Of a stretch of 20,548 nt of DNA, positions 1 to 6,949 are shown piece by piece. The stretch lies in contig QFOT01000021.1 in the NCBI GenBank assembly GCA_003241285.1, forward strand, positions 1-20,548. Reading direction: 5' to 3'. The notes under the pieces are model-generated. The model had not been told where the DNA came from, did not search any database, and was given only the letters and a program-made list of their open reading frames with translations. The position numbers and the translations under genes are program-made. Source of the stretch: Micavibrio aeruginosavorus. Lineage in GTDB: Bacteria > Pseudomonadota > Alphaproteobacteria > Micavibrionales > Micavibrionaceae. Position 1 is the first letter of the stretch; each line of letters begins with the position of its first letter.

Positions 1-542
1 ATGCCAAAAGAATGCAACGGCATTCCCATTGCTGTCAGAGCGTCAGGGTATAAAAGAGATTCCAGTCCCTTGATGCGAGGATTATCCTGAAACTGTTTCT
101 CAATTTCTTCGACATGCTTTTGTTCAACCAGTACATTGCCGTGCCGATCTTCGGAAACCGCTTTTACAATCTTATTTCTTTCTGAATGAATGGCCGCTTT
201 AATAAGATTGGCCCCGTTTCTTGCATATGTCTCGGCCAGTTCTTCCATTGAGATAGATGTCTTATGTTTCCATCTCGTAATGTAACCGTTTTCGGAGATG
301 TCAGATATCTGGAGAGAGTGGGTCAGCATATGGTATTCCATGATACCGGCGCGGCGTTCATCGGCAACGATACCGGAAACAGCATCCGCCAGAATATGCA
401 TTAAATCATGAATAAGATATTTTGGATCTTCGCTGGCGTCGTACCCTAAATAGCTTTGCACGAGGCCAATAGCCGCCCGGACAGTCAAAACCTGTCGGTT
501 GTTCCCGGTCGAGAATTCTGGGCTTAAAGAGTCCATTCGCAT
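1..542 (-). CDS. hypothetical protein, N-terminal 180 residues (runs off left edge)
   Basis: An open frame on the minus strand begins with ATG at 542 (a second in-frame ATG lies at 536) and stays open to base 1, giving 180 codons and no stop. An in-frame TAG lies just upstream, so the start cannot be earlier. The product is soluble-looking, mixed helical and acidic, with no signal peptide or membrane span. It contains a His/Asp-containing stretch (LIHDLMHILADAVSG) and a helical segment rich in Glu/Lys towards the edge. I recognise no family. Coding character is good (no stops over 540 bases, balanced codon use). It lies directly downstream of nrdA on the same strand but is separated from it by a strong terminator, so it is probably its own transcription unit. 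No convincing Shine-Dalgarno sequence is visible. Confidence 0.75.
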   Translation of the reverse strand, partial: MRMDSLSPEFSTGNNRQVLTVRAAIGLVQSYLGYDASEDPKYLIHDLMHILADAVSGIVADERRAGIMEYHMLTHSLQISDISENGYITRWKHKTSISMEELAETYARNGANLIKAAIHSERNKIVKAVSEDRHGNVLVEQKHVEEIEKQFQDNPRIKGLESLLYPDALTAMGMPLHSFG

Positions 543-583
543 ATTCTAGCCTGATTATCTGAACAATCTTTTAACTGGCCAAG

Positions 584-612
584 AAAAAACCGGGTCCTTT
601 TCAGGAACCCGG
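584..612 (-). terminator. Rho-independent terminator of nrdA
   Basis: Bases 590-597 pair with 604-612 to form a GC-rich hairpin (CCGGGT-CC against GG-A-ACCCGG with one bulged A and a loop of about six bases). Read on the minus strand the stem is followed by a run of T (584-589 is AAAAAA on the plus strand). It lies about 80 bases after the nrdA stop codon and before the start of the left-edge gene, so it ends the nrdA transcript. Confidence 0.85.
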
Positions 613-693
613 CTCTTAACTCATTTACTCATCAACCCAAGAATTATTAAGAATAACGCAGTGACGCAGTAAAACTTTTTTATTGGCAGGCCA

Positions 694-2520
694 TTACTGA
701 CAGGCAAGGCACTCTTCGTAGTTTTTAGGCTCCTCGAGTGTCAATTGCTCTCCGGAATTGGCGGCTTTTTTAGCCTTTGCCCAAGACGCCGCAGACTCCG
801 CGCGCTGGATCGATTTCGAACGGCAGTAGTAAAGCGATTTCACACCTTTCTTCCATGCTTCGAAATGGATGCCGTGCAGATCAGCTTTGTGAACATTGGC
901 CGGCAGGAAGACGTTCAAGGACTGCGCCTGACAGACGAACGGGGTACGGTCGGCTGCGTGCTCGATCAACCAGCGCTGGTCAAGTTCGAAGGCGGTGCGG
1001 AAAACCATTTTCTCATCGTCGGACAGGAAGTCGAGATGCTGGACAGAGCCTTCGCTTGTATAGATCGAAGACCATGTGTCTTCATCGTTAAAGCCTTTTT
1101 CTTCCAGAATTTTCGTCAGGTACGGGTTTTTGACCGGGAAAGAGCCAGACAAAGTTTTATGTGTATAGGCATTGGCCGCGTTCGGCTCGATGCCCGGGGA
1201 CGCGCCGCCGCAGATGATTGAGATCGACGCTGTCGGGGCAATCGCCATCTTGTTGGAGAAGCGTTCCATGACGCCGTAATCTGCCGCATCAGGACAAGCG
1301 CCGCGTTCATGCGCCAATTTGATCGACGCATCGTCGGCCTGACGTTTGATGTGCTGGAACATCTTGCGGTTCCAGACTTTCGCCATGACGGATTCAAACG
1401 GAATCATCTTTTGTTGCAGGAAGGAGTGGAAGCCCATGACGCCTAGACCGACCGAGCGCTCACGCATCGCGGCGTATTTGGCGCGTTTCATAGAGTCCGG
1501 AGCTTTATTGATAAAGTCGGTCAGGACGTTATCGAGGAAGCGCATGATGTCTTCAATGAATGTCGGGTGATCCTGCCATTCGTCGAATGTCTCGAGATTG
1601 ACCGAAGACAGACAGCAAACAGCCGTCCTGTCATTACCAAGATGGTCGCGGCCTGTTGGCAGCGTGATCTCGGAGCAAAGATTGGACATCTTTACGTTCA
1701 ATCCTGCCATTTTATGGTGCTCAGGAATTTGATTGTTCACATGGTCGATATAAACGATATACGGTTCGCCCTGTTCGATACGCGCGGTGAGCAAGCGAAT
1801 CCATAGTTCACGCGCCTTGACCTTGCCGATAATGGCCTTGTCTTTTGGTGAGCGCAGCGCCCAGTCTTCATCGCGCTCGACAGCCAGCATAAAGGCATCT
1901 GTAACGAGAACGCCGTGATGGAGATTCAGCGCTTTACGGTTCGGGTCGCCACCGGTCGGGCGGCGGATATCGATAAATTCTTCAATTTCCGGGTGATCGA
2001 TCGGCAGGTAGATCGCAGCAGAGCCGCGGCGAAGGGAGCCTTGCGAAATTGCCAGTGTCAGAGAATCCATAACACGGATGAATGGCACGATACCGGAGGT
2101 TTTGCCGTTGCGGCCGACTTTCTCGCCGATGGAGCGGACATTGCCCCAGTAAGAGCCGATACCACCGCCAAGAGAGGCCAGCCAGACGTTTTCGTTCCAC
2201 AGGGAAACGATGTCTTCCAAAGAGTCGTTGGTTTCGTTCAAAAAGCAGGAAATCGGCAGGCCGCGGGATGTGCCGCCATTGGACAGGATCGGCGTCGCCG
2301 GCATAAACCAGAGTTTGGAGATATAATCATAGATGCGCTGGGCATGGGCGGAGTCATCGCCGTAATACATGGCAACCCGGGCGAACAGGTCTTGCGGACC
2401 TTCCTCAGGCAATAAATAGCGGTCTTTCAGGGTGGCGATCCCGAAGCTGGTCAGTTTTTCGTCGCGGTTACGGTCAATTTCGACCCTGTTTCCGCGCTCC
2501 ATTTGTGCGACATCGAACAT
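694..2520 (-). CDS. nrdA: ribonucleoside-diphosphate reductase alpha chain, short form lacking an ATP-cone
   Basis: Catalytic subunit of class I ribonucleotide reductase, which reduces ribonucleoside diphosphates to deoxyribonucleotides together with a radical-bearing beta subunit (not in this window). Visible active-site elements match class I alpha chains: Cys92 in PISCFLN (the first redox cysteine), Asn280-x-Cys282-x-Glu284 in SNLCSEI (the thiyl radical triad), Cys302 in AVCCLSS (the second redox cysteine), a Tyr-Tyr pair in SLYYCRS (radical transfer) and a C-terminal CxxC (Cys604, Cys607) that would be re-reduced by thioredoxin or glutaredoxin. At 608 residues it is about 150 shorter than E. 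coli NrdA. The N-terminus begins close to the helical domain with no room for an ATP-cone, so overall dATP feedback through a cone is not expected. Start ATG at 2520. Upstream lie paired NrdR-like boxes; downstream lies a strong terminator, so it appears monocistronic. Confidence 0.95.
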   Translation of the reverse strand: MFDVAQMERGNRVEIDRNRDEKLTSFGIATLKDRYLLPEEGPQDLFARVAMYYGDDSAHAQRIYDYISKLWFMPATPILSNGGTSRGLPISCFLNETNDSLEDIVSLWNENVWLASLGGGIGSYWGNVRSIGEKVGRNGKTSGIVPFIRVMDSLTLAISQGSLRRGSAAIYLPIDHPEIEEFIDIRRPTGGDPNRKALNLHHGVLVTDAFMLAVERDEDWALRSPKDKAIIGKVKARELWIRLLTARIEQGEPYIVYIDHVNNQIPEHHKMAGLNVKMSNLCSEITLPTGRDHLGNDRTAVCCLSSVNLETFDEWQDHPTFIEDIMRFLDNVLTDFINKAPDSMKRAKYAAMRERSVGLGVMGFHSFLQQKMIPFESVMAKVWNRKMFQHIKRQADDASIKLAHERGACPDAADYGVMERFSNKMAIAPTASISIICGGASPGIEPNAANAYTHKTLSGSFPVKNPYLTKILEEKGFNDEDTWSSIYTSEGSVQHLDFLSDDEKMVFRTAFELDQRWLIEHAADRTPFVCQAQSLNVFLPANVHKADLHGIHFEAWKKGVKSLYYCRSKSIQRAESAASWAKAKKAANSGEQLTLEEPKNYEECLACQ

Positions 2521-2616
2521 GTTCTTAATCCCTTAAATAGGGCTCCCTGAGGTACAATTAATATAAGTTTCTTGAGATTATTTGGTAGTTTAGGTGCAGG
2601 GCCGGATCTTGGTGAG

Positions 2617-2665
2617 ACACAACCCCTAGTGATGAACACAGCTACTAACCTACTATATCTCGTGG
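2617..2665 (-). promoter_or_regulatory. paired NrdR-box-like operators upstream of nrdA
   Basis: Two 16-base elements resemble the published NrdR box (ACAC-AT-rich-GTGT palindrome). Box 1 at 2617-2632 reads ACACAACCCCTAGTGA and box 2 at 2650-2665 reads CTACTATATCTCGTGG. Their starts are 33 bases apart, about three helical turns, which is the usual arrangement of tandem NrdR sites in front of reductase genes. On the minus strand box 2 contains TATAGT, a possible -10 element, so binding would occlude the promoter. Matches to the consensus are about 10-11 of 16 each, so the call rests on the pair, the spacing and the gene, not on either box alone. No clear -35 was found at standard spacing. Confidence 0.5.
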
Positions 2666-2944
2666 GTAACGTCCAAAAAAATGTCAAAAAAAATCCAGTC
2701 TGGCAAATCGGTGTTTTCAATTAATTTTTAGTAACTGTTTGATTTTTATAGTGAAAATAATCTTTGTGGGAATCGTTGATAACTCATTTTAGCAATCAAA
2801 TTTCATGATTCCCGAAAATTGCTAATTTCAGGATGTCTGAAATAAAATTTCACGATCAAATTAACCCTTTGATTCAGAATGATTCTCAAAAAAGAATCAT
2901 TGTTCAAAGTTGACAAGATAAAAATTGCACAATATGAAAATAAA
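2666..2944. other. AT-rich intergenic stretch with small inverted repeats
   Basis: Beyond the NrdR-like boxes, this part of the 424-base gap between nrdA and the next gene is AT-rich and holds no convincing gene. A perfect 7-base inverted repeat, ATTTCAG/CTGAAAT, lies at 2825-2831 and 2837-2843 with a 5-base loop. Two similar stretches containing AAATTTCA followed by TGAT or CGAT occur on either side of it. They could be an operator for the gene at 2945. A frame-compatible ATG at 2879 would extend that gene into this stretch. Confidence 0.35.
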
Positions 2945-4360
2945 ATGCGTAAATCATTTTTTAAAGCGGCCTTCTTTGCGGCAGCCTGTACAATAACAGG
3001 GCCAGATTTTAATCCCCGGCAGGACAAAATCATTAATCCTCCTCATATTGAACCTTTTGAAAAAATAAAATCAGCTACGCAAGCTGGAGCCATAGAGGGT
3101 AGTTTCCATTCTACTATGGTAAATCAGCATGAGGTTTATGCTATGCCATCTACGCTAAGAAACCTGGGTAATGCTCTGCCGGAAATTTCGGCGTTATCAG
3201 GAAAAGATATCGCAATAGTTGAGCCATCCAATCAGGATAATTTCACCAGCTTTCTGGCATTTTCGGGTTTTGCCCGGATGCTGAAGGGGCCTGACCCTGA
3301 AGAAATAAAAACGCAAATATTGCTTCATCAGCTTGACGCAAATCTTCGCGCTATGTATGGGGCGAATTACTCGGCGCAGCGTGTCGATCCGGGGCAGAAT
3401 AAGGCTTGTATTATTACAGGAGAGATAAAGGGAGGCTTTGTTCATCTGGCCTCCCAGATCGGCCATATTCCCCAATCGCTCAAAACGGCAGGATATCAAC
3501 GTAATTTCGACGATAAAAAAAGCCTTCTTCTTTTTGTTTTATTTCATGAGGCATCGCATTGCCGCAGCCATGGCGGTAAAGAGGATTTTTTCGCATCGGA
3601 AATCAATGCCGACCGGATAGCTATTCAGCATTATAGCGAATTACGAACAAAAGGATGGAATCTCGATCCTGCGCTACCACAGAAGGTCAAAAGTCTGAGA
3701 TTACTCGCGCCTTTATTCGACGCATCGACAGAGCCGCAACACGTCATGTCAGGATTGATGGAAGTGCATTCTTCGGCGGGCGGTCTGAGCGGGGACAAAA
3801 GGAATGCCATTGATTTATTAAGAGAGGCAGGCTTATTCAATTTTATAGTCAAATCCAAAATCTATGATGGAATTCCTCCGGAGAAGAAAAAGAAATTCCA
3901 TGAAATTGCCGATAAGCGGACGATTGAATTTATGACGGACCAGAAAATGCAACTGGAAATTATGGCGCGTCAATCCGGCGAAGATCAAAGGATTGCGCAG
4001 TCTGTCTTAAAAATGTGGCCGTTTATGCATGACATTATCACAAAGCAAATAGTATCAAATATGGCGCAAAACGAAGACAGAACAATAATACGGCAAGCCC
4101 TGTTTTCTTTGCTGGAAGATAATGCGAAAATTAAGCTTTCTTCCAAAATAACAATAGAAGCAGCGCAAATAGCCAGGGCGAGCCTGCAGGCCTGGGATGT
4201 ACTGGGCCTTAGAAATAAAGATTACGAGCGCCATGCTATATTTAAAGATAAGGATGTACTGCTTAGAAACTTTAGGACGCTGTCTGAAATAATGGAAAAA
4301 GCCCTAGAAAAAGAATCTCCAGCCATAACAAAGGAAAGAAGTTCCCTGACAATAGGCTGA
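2945..4360 (+). CDS. putative exported zinc metallopeptidase-like protein (HExxH), unknown family
   Basis: I do not recognise a family. The frame is open from ATG 2879, but I prefer ATG 2945 (471 residues) because it starts a typical export signal, MRKSFFKAAFFAAACTITG. The AAAC within it could be a weak lipobox. Neither start has a clear ribosome binding site. The central region contains LFHEASHC, an HExxH motif (His201, Glu202, His205 counted from ATG 2945), followed about 14 residues later by SEINADRIA, with Glu219 and Asp223 as candidates for the third zinc ligand. This arrangement is typical of gluzincin-type peptidases. The C-terminal half is helical and charged, with no recognisable domain. 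The gene is noticeably more AT-rich than pyk and hldE and stands alone between nrdA (divergent) and pyk, which fits an accessory gene. The peptidase function is inferred only from the motif. Confidence 0.7.
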   Translation: MRKSFFKAAFFAAACTITGPDFNPRQDKIINPPHIEPFEKIKSATQAGAIEGSFHSTMVNQHEVYAMPSTLRNLGNALPEISALSGKDIAIVEPSNQDNFTSFLAFSGFARMLKGPDPEEIKTQILLHQLDANLRAMYGANYSAQRVDPGQNKACIITGEIKGGFVHLASQIGHIPQSLKTAGYQRNFDDKKSLLLFVLFHEASHCRSHGGKEDFFASEINADRIAIQHYSELRTKGWNLDPALPQKVKSLRLLAPLFDASTEPQHVMSGLMEVHSSAGGLSGDKRNAIDLLREAGLFNFIVKSKIYDGIPPEKKKKFHEIADKRTIEFMTDQKMQLEIMARQSGEDQRIAQSVLKMWPFMHDIITKQIVSNMAQNEDRTIIRQALFSLLEDNAKIKLSSKITIEAAQIARASLQAWDVLGLRNKDYERHAIFKDKDVLLRNFRTLSEIMEKALEKESPAITKERSSLTIG

Positions 4361-4403
4361 TAAGAAATCTTTTATGTTAAGGGAATAAAGCGCATTTAAC
4401 CTT

Positions 4404-4432
4404 TTGGCTATCATGTGCTAGAAATCATCTAT
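4404..4432 (+). promoter_or_regulatory. possible pyk promoter
   Basis: TTGGCT at 4404-4409 and ATCTAT at 4427-4432, separated by 17 bases, form a moderate sigma-70-like pair about 25 bases before the pyk start codon. Neither hexamer is a close match to consensus, so this is tentative. Confidence 0.3.
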
Positions 4433-4457
4433 CTTATATTTCAAGCAGAGTAATCAC

Positions 4458-5882
4458 ATGTCCAAAATTATCCGCTCCCGCCAGACTAAAATTCTTGCCA
4501 CGCTTGGCCCGGCTTCGTCCAGCCGCGAAATGATCGAGAAATTATTTCTTGCCGGAGTCGACGTGTTCCGCCTGAATTTTTCCCACGGAACTCATGAAGG
4601 TCACAAAAAGAATATCAACTGGATTCGGGAGATCGAAGAGCAATACGGCAAGACAATCGGTGTCGTTGGGGATCTTCAAGGACCCAAGCTTCGCGTTGGG
4701 CGCTTCAAGGAAGGCAAGATCACGCTCGAGGCCGGGATGAAAATTCGCCTCGATCTGGACGAGACGCTGGGCGATGAAAGCCGCGTTTGCCTACCGCATC
4801 CGGAAGTTATAGCGGCTATGCCGGTCGGATCGTTCATTCTTCTCGATGACGGCAAAGTTCGCATGGAGATTGTCGATCGCGGTGAAGGATACCTGATCGG
4901 GCAGATCGTGTCCGGGCGAGTTCTCTCTAATAATAAAGGATTCAATATCCCGGGCGTTATCCTGCCGATGTCGACACTGACAGCGAAAGATCTGATTGAT
5001 ATGGAAGCCGCGCTGAATATGGGTGTCGACTGGATCGCACAAAGCTTCGTACAAACCCCTGCCGATGTCGCCGAAGCCAAGAAGCTGATTGCGGGTCGCG
5101 CCGCGCTCATGATCAAGCTGGAAAAACCGTCCGCACTTGAACATCTCGATGAAATGATCGCGCTCGCTGATGGCGTCATGCTGGCGCGCGGTGATCTCGG
5201 CGTTGAAATTCCCCCTGAAGAAGTGCCGGTTGCGCAAAAGAAAGTCGTGCGCGCCGTTCGCTATGCGGGCAAACCCATCGTCGTTGCGACACAAATGCTG
5301 GAATCGATGATCGAAAGCCCGTCGCCGACCCGCGCCGAAGCCGGTGATGTGGCTACCGCCGTTTTCGACGGCACGGATGCGGTCATGCTCTCCGCCGAAA
5401 CGGCCGCCGGGCAATATCCGCTTGAGGCCGTGACGATCATGGATCGTATCTGTCAGACGGTTGAGAAGAACGAGCTTTACCGCTCGATCATGGATGCCGA
5501 TCATCCTGTCGGAAGCCATGACGCAGGCGATGCGATTACTGTCGCCGCCGATCAGGTGGCCTGTGATATCAAAGCGGCTTGTATTGCGACTTACACAACT
5601 TCAGGCACGACCGCGTTGCGGGCCGTTCGCCAGCGCCCGGCGATGAAAGTTTTGGTCTTGACCCAAAATCTTTCAACCGCGCGCCGCCTGACAATTTCTT
5701 ATGGCGTTCATGCTGTAGAAGCCGAAGAAGTTTCGGCATTTTCGGATGCCGTGGTTCTGGCGCAGAAGCATGCAAAAGACCAGGGTCTGGCTGATGTCGG
5801 CCAGCGCTTTGTCATGACCGCCGGTGTACCGTTTGGCACGCCGGGCTCGACAAATATCTTACGCGTTGCGTGGGTGGAGTAA
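4458..5882 (+). CDS. pyk: pyruvate kinase
   Basis: Catalyses the last step of glycolysis, transferring phosphate from phosphoenolpyruvate to ADP to give pyruvate and ATP in the cytoplasm. The N-terminus (RQTKILATLGPASSS) and the FRLNFSHG motif with the nucleotide and potassium site residues are typical. GDLQGPKLRVG marks the start of the B domain. MIKLEKPSALEHL carries the catalytic lysine, MLARGDLGVEIP is the family signature with the metal-binding Glu/Asp, and the allosteric C-terminal domain begins after SAETAAGQYP. The length of 474 residues is normal for bacterial type II enzymes. The gene ends one base before the stop codon of the convergent C93 protease gene, with no terminator hairpin visible between them. 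It is GC-richer at third positions than the gene upstream. Confidence 0.97.
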   Translation: MSKIIRSRQTKILATLGPASSSREMIEKLFLAGVDVFRLNFSHGTHEGHKKNINWIREIEEQYGKTIGVVGDLQGPKLRVGRFKEGKITLEAGMKIRLDLDETLGDESRVCLPHPEVIAAMPVGSFILLDDGKVRMEIVDRGEGYLIGQIVSGRVLSNNKGFNIPGVILPMSTLTAKDLIDMEAALNMGVDWIAQSFVQTPADVAEAKKLIAGRAALMIKLEKPSALEHLDEMIALADGVMLARGDLGVEIPPEEVPVAQKKVVRAVRYAGKPIVVATQMLESMIESPSPTRAEAGDVATAVFDGTDAVMLSAETAAGQYPLEAVTIMDRICQTVEKNELYRSIMDADHPVGSHDAGDAITVAADQVACDIKAACIATYTTSGTTALRAVRQRPAMKVLVLTQNLSTARRLTISYGVHAVEAEEVSAFSDAVVLAQKHAKDQGLADVGQRFVMTAGVPFGTPGSTNILRVAWVE

Positions 5883-5883
5883 A

Positions 5884-6798
5884 TTATCTCGACGCCATAA
5901 CCGTGCCGCGGTTTGGCGTATGCAGCCACCAAGACGAGCGGTTGATCGAGAAGATCGGCTTGTAATGCGCAATATCTGTTTGCGCGGTAACTGTTTTGAT
6001 CTGGTTGTCGAGCACGACAGGGCCGTTATCGGTATAGACGATCAGGATAGCATGAGGGATTCCTTTTTGCGTATCCTTGACGATAGCGATGCGCATACGG
6101 TTATCCGGTACGCCCAAAGCGCGAAGCGACGCATATTTGGTAATCGCGAAATCTTCACAATCGCCGCCGCGCGTAAAGAACTCTATCGGCGTTTCCCAGT
6201 AATCTGATTTGCCCCAGTTCTTGCTGTCATTGATATAAGGGACTTTATTGGCCATGGCGTTGACGCGGTGAACCATGGTTTCCAGTGGCAGGCCGCGCAA
6301 AGTTTCAAGGTCTTTTTTCCATTTTTTCAGAACTTCGGCAGAGCCGGGTTTTTTCATCTGGCTGTCAAAGCGGGCGAACATTGTGCCCCATTTGGTAAAT
6401 GCGGAAAGATCGGATGATTTCTTTTCTGCAGAGCCGAAGAGGTCAGGATAAGAAGAGATGGAGCCGATCGGGGCTGCGGCTAAAGTAGCCGCGCTTTGGG
6501 CATCTTTGGCATGAGCGTCTTTAACATTAAAAGCAGACGCGGTGATCATGACGGTGACGACGGCAGCCAGTGCGCGCATCGCCCATTGAGTTGCGATCGC
6601 GGAAGCAATATCGTTTCTGGTAACATATCCGTATTGGATAAGAATTTTACCTAAGGGAATTTTTTGTTCATGCTGATGGGACAAGGCGGTTTTGAGTTGC
6701 AGCGGTGAGAGGCGACCGCGAATGACGAGAAGCTCGCCAAGGCGGTTACGCTCTAGATGAGCTTTTATTTTACCAAATGTTCCTGTTTTGTGACCCAT
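5884..6798 (-). CDS. MshEN-type domain fused to C93 transglutaminase-like cysteine protease (LapG-like)
   Basis: A 304-residue protein with three parts. Residues 19-71 form two 24-residue repeats (19-42 and 48-71) separated by exactly five residues. The first fits the published MshEN c-di-GMP pattern: RLG at 19-21, G29, then spaced Leu and a final Gln42. The second has PLG at 48-50, G57 and Gln71. Residues about 74-91 are a hydrophobic segment that can be a membrane span or signal anchor, followed by AHA at 95-97, a possible signal peptidase site. Residues about 130-304 are the peptidase C93 (DUF920, LapG) domain, with Cys214 in GGDCEDFA, His249 in GIPHAILIV and Asp264 in VVLDNQI as the predicted triad. 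LapG proteases cleave surface adhesins in the periplasm under control of the c-di-GMP receptor LapD. Neither a LapD nor an adhesin gene is adjacent. The start has an AAAGGA ribosome site 8 bases upstream. Domain assignments are firm; c-di-GMP control is inference. Confidence 0.88.
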   Translation of the reverse strand: MGHKTGTFGKIKAHLERNRLGELLVIRGRLSPLQLKTALSHQHEQKIPLGKILIQYGYVTRNDIASAIATQWAMRALAAVVTVMITASAFNVKDAHAKDAQSAATLAAAPIGSISSYPDLFGSAEKKSSDLSAFTKWGTMFARFDSQMKKPGSAEVLKKWKKDLETLRGLPLETMVHRVNAMANKVPYINDSKNWGKSDYWETPIEFFTRGGDCEDFAITKYASLRALGVPDNRMRIAIVKDTQKGIPHAILIVYTDNGPVVLDNQIKTVTAQTDIAHYKPIFSINRSSWWLHTPNRGTVMASR

Positions 6799-6847
6799 AT
6801 ACCGAATCCTTTCGGACTTATATCTTTTGCTTAATCTTCATTAGACC

Positions 6848-6865
6848 TGACAAAAGTTGACAAAA
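6848..6865. repeat. direct repeat TGACAAAA x2, one helical turn apart
   Basis: TGACAAAA occurs at 6848-6855 and again at 6858-6865, giving an exact 10-base period. It lies in the divergent promoter region between the C93 protease gene and hldE. The arrangement is typical of a direct-repeat operator, but no regulator can be named. Confidence 0.4.
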
Positions 6866-6891
6866 TATGAACACCGTGCGACCTAGACACA

Positions 6892-6897
6892 TATAAT
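6892..6897 (+). promoter_or_regulatory. candidate -10 element for hldE
   Basis: A perfect TATAAT lies 52 bases before the hldE start codon. No -35 match is present at 16-18 bases. A TTGACA at 6857-6862 is 29 bases away, too far for a standard promoter, so the site may need an activator or may be fortuitous. Confidence 0.35.
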
Positions 6898-6949
6898 ATT
6901 CATCATATTTAACAGGCTTTATTAGGGTTTCGTTAAGGATTGGACCATC

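Noticed and set aside
745..2415. Several plus-strand open frames of 70-166 codons opposite nrdA
   Set aside because: They are antisense shadows of a clear ribonucleotide reductase gene, have arginine-rich low-quality products and no ribosome sites.
4676..5519. Minus-strand frames of 167 and 242 codons inside pyk
   Set aside because: Both are antisense to a well-recognised pyruvate kinase with all its motifs; the long frames follow from its codon bias.
6857..6897. TTGACA plus TATAAT as an hldE promoter
   Set aside because: The spacing between the hexamers is 29 bases, too long for a standard sigma-70 promoter, so they were not joined into one feature.
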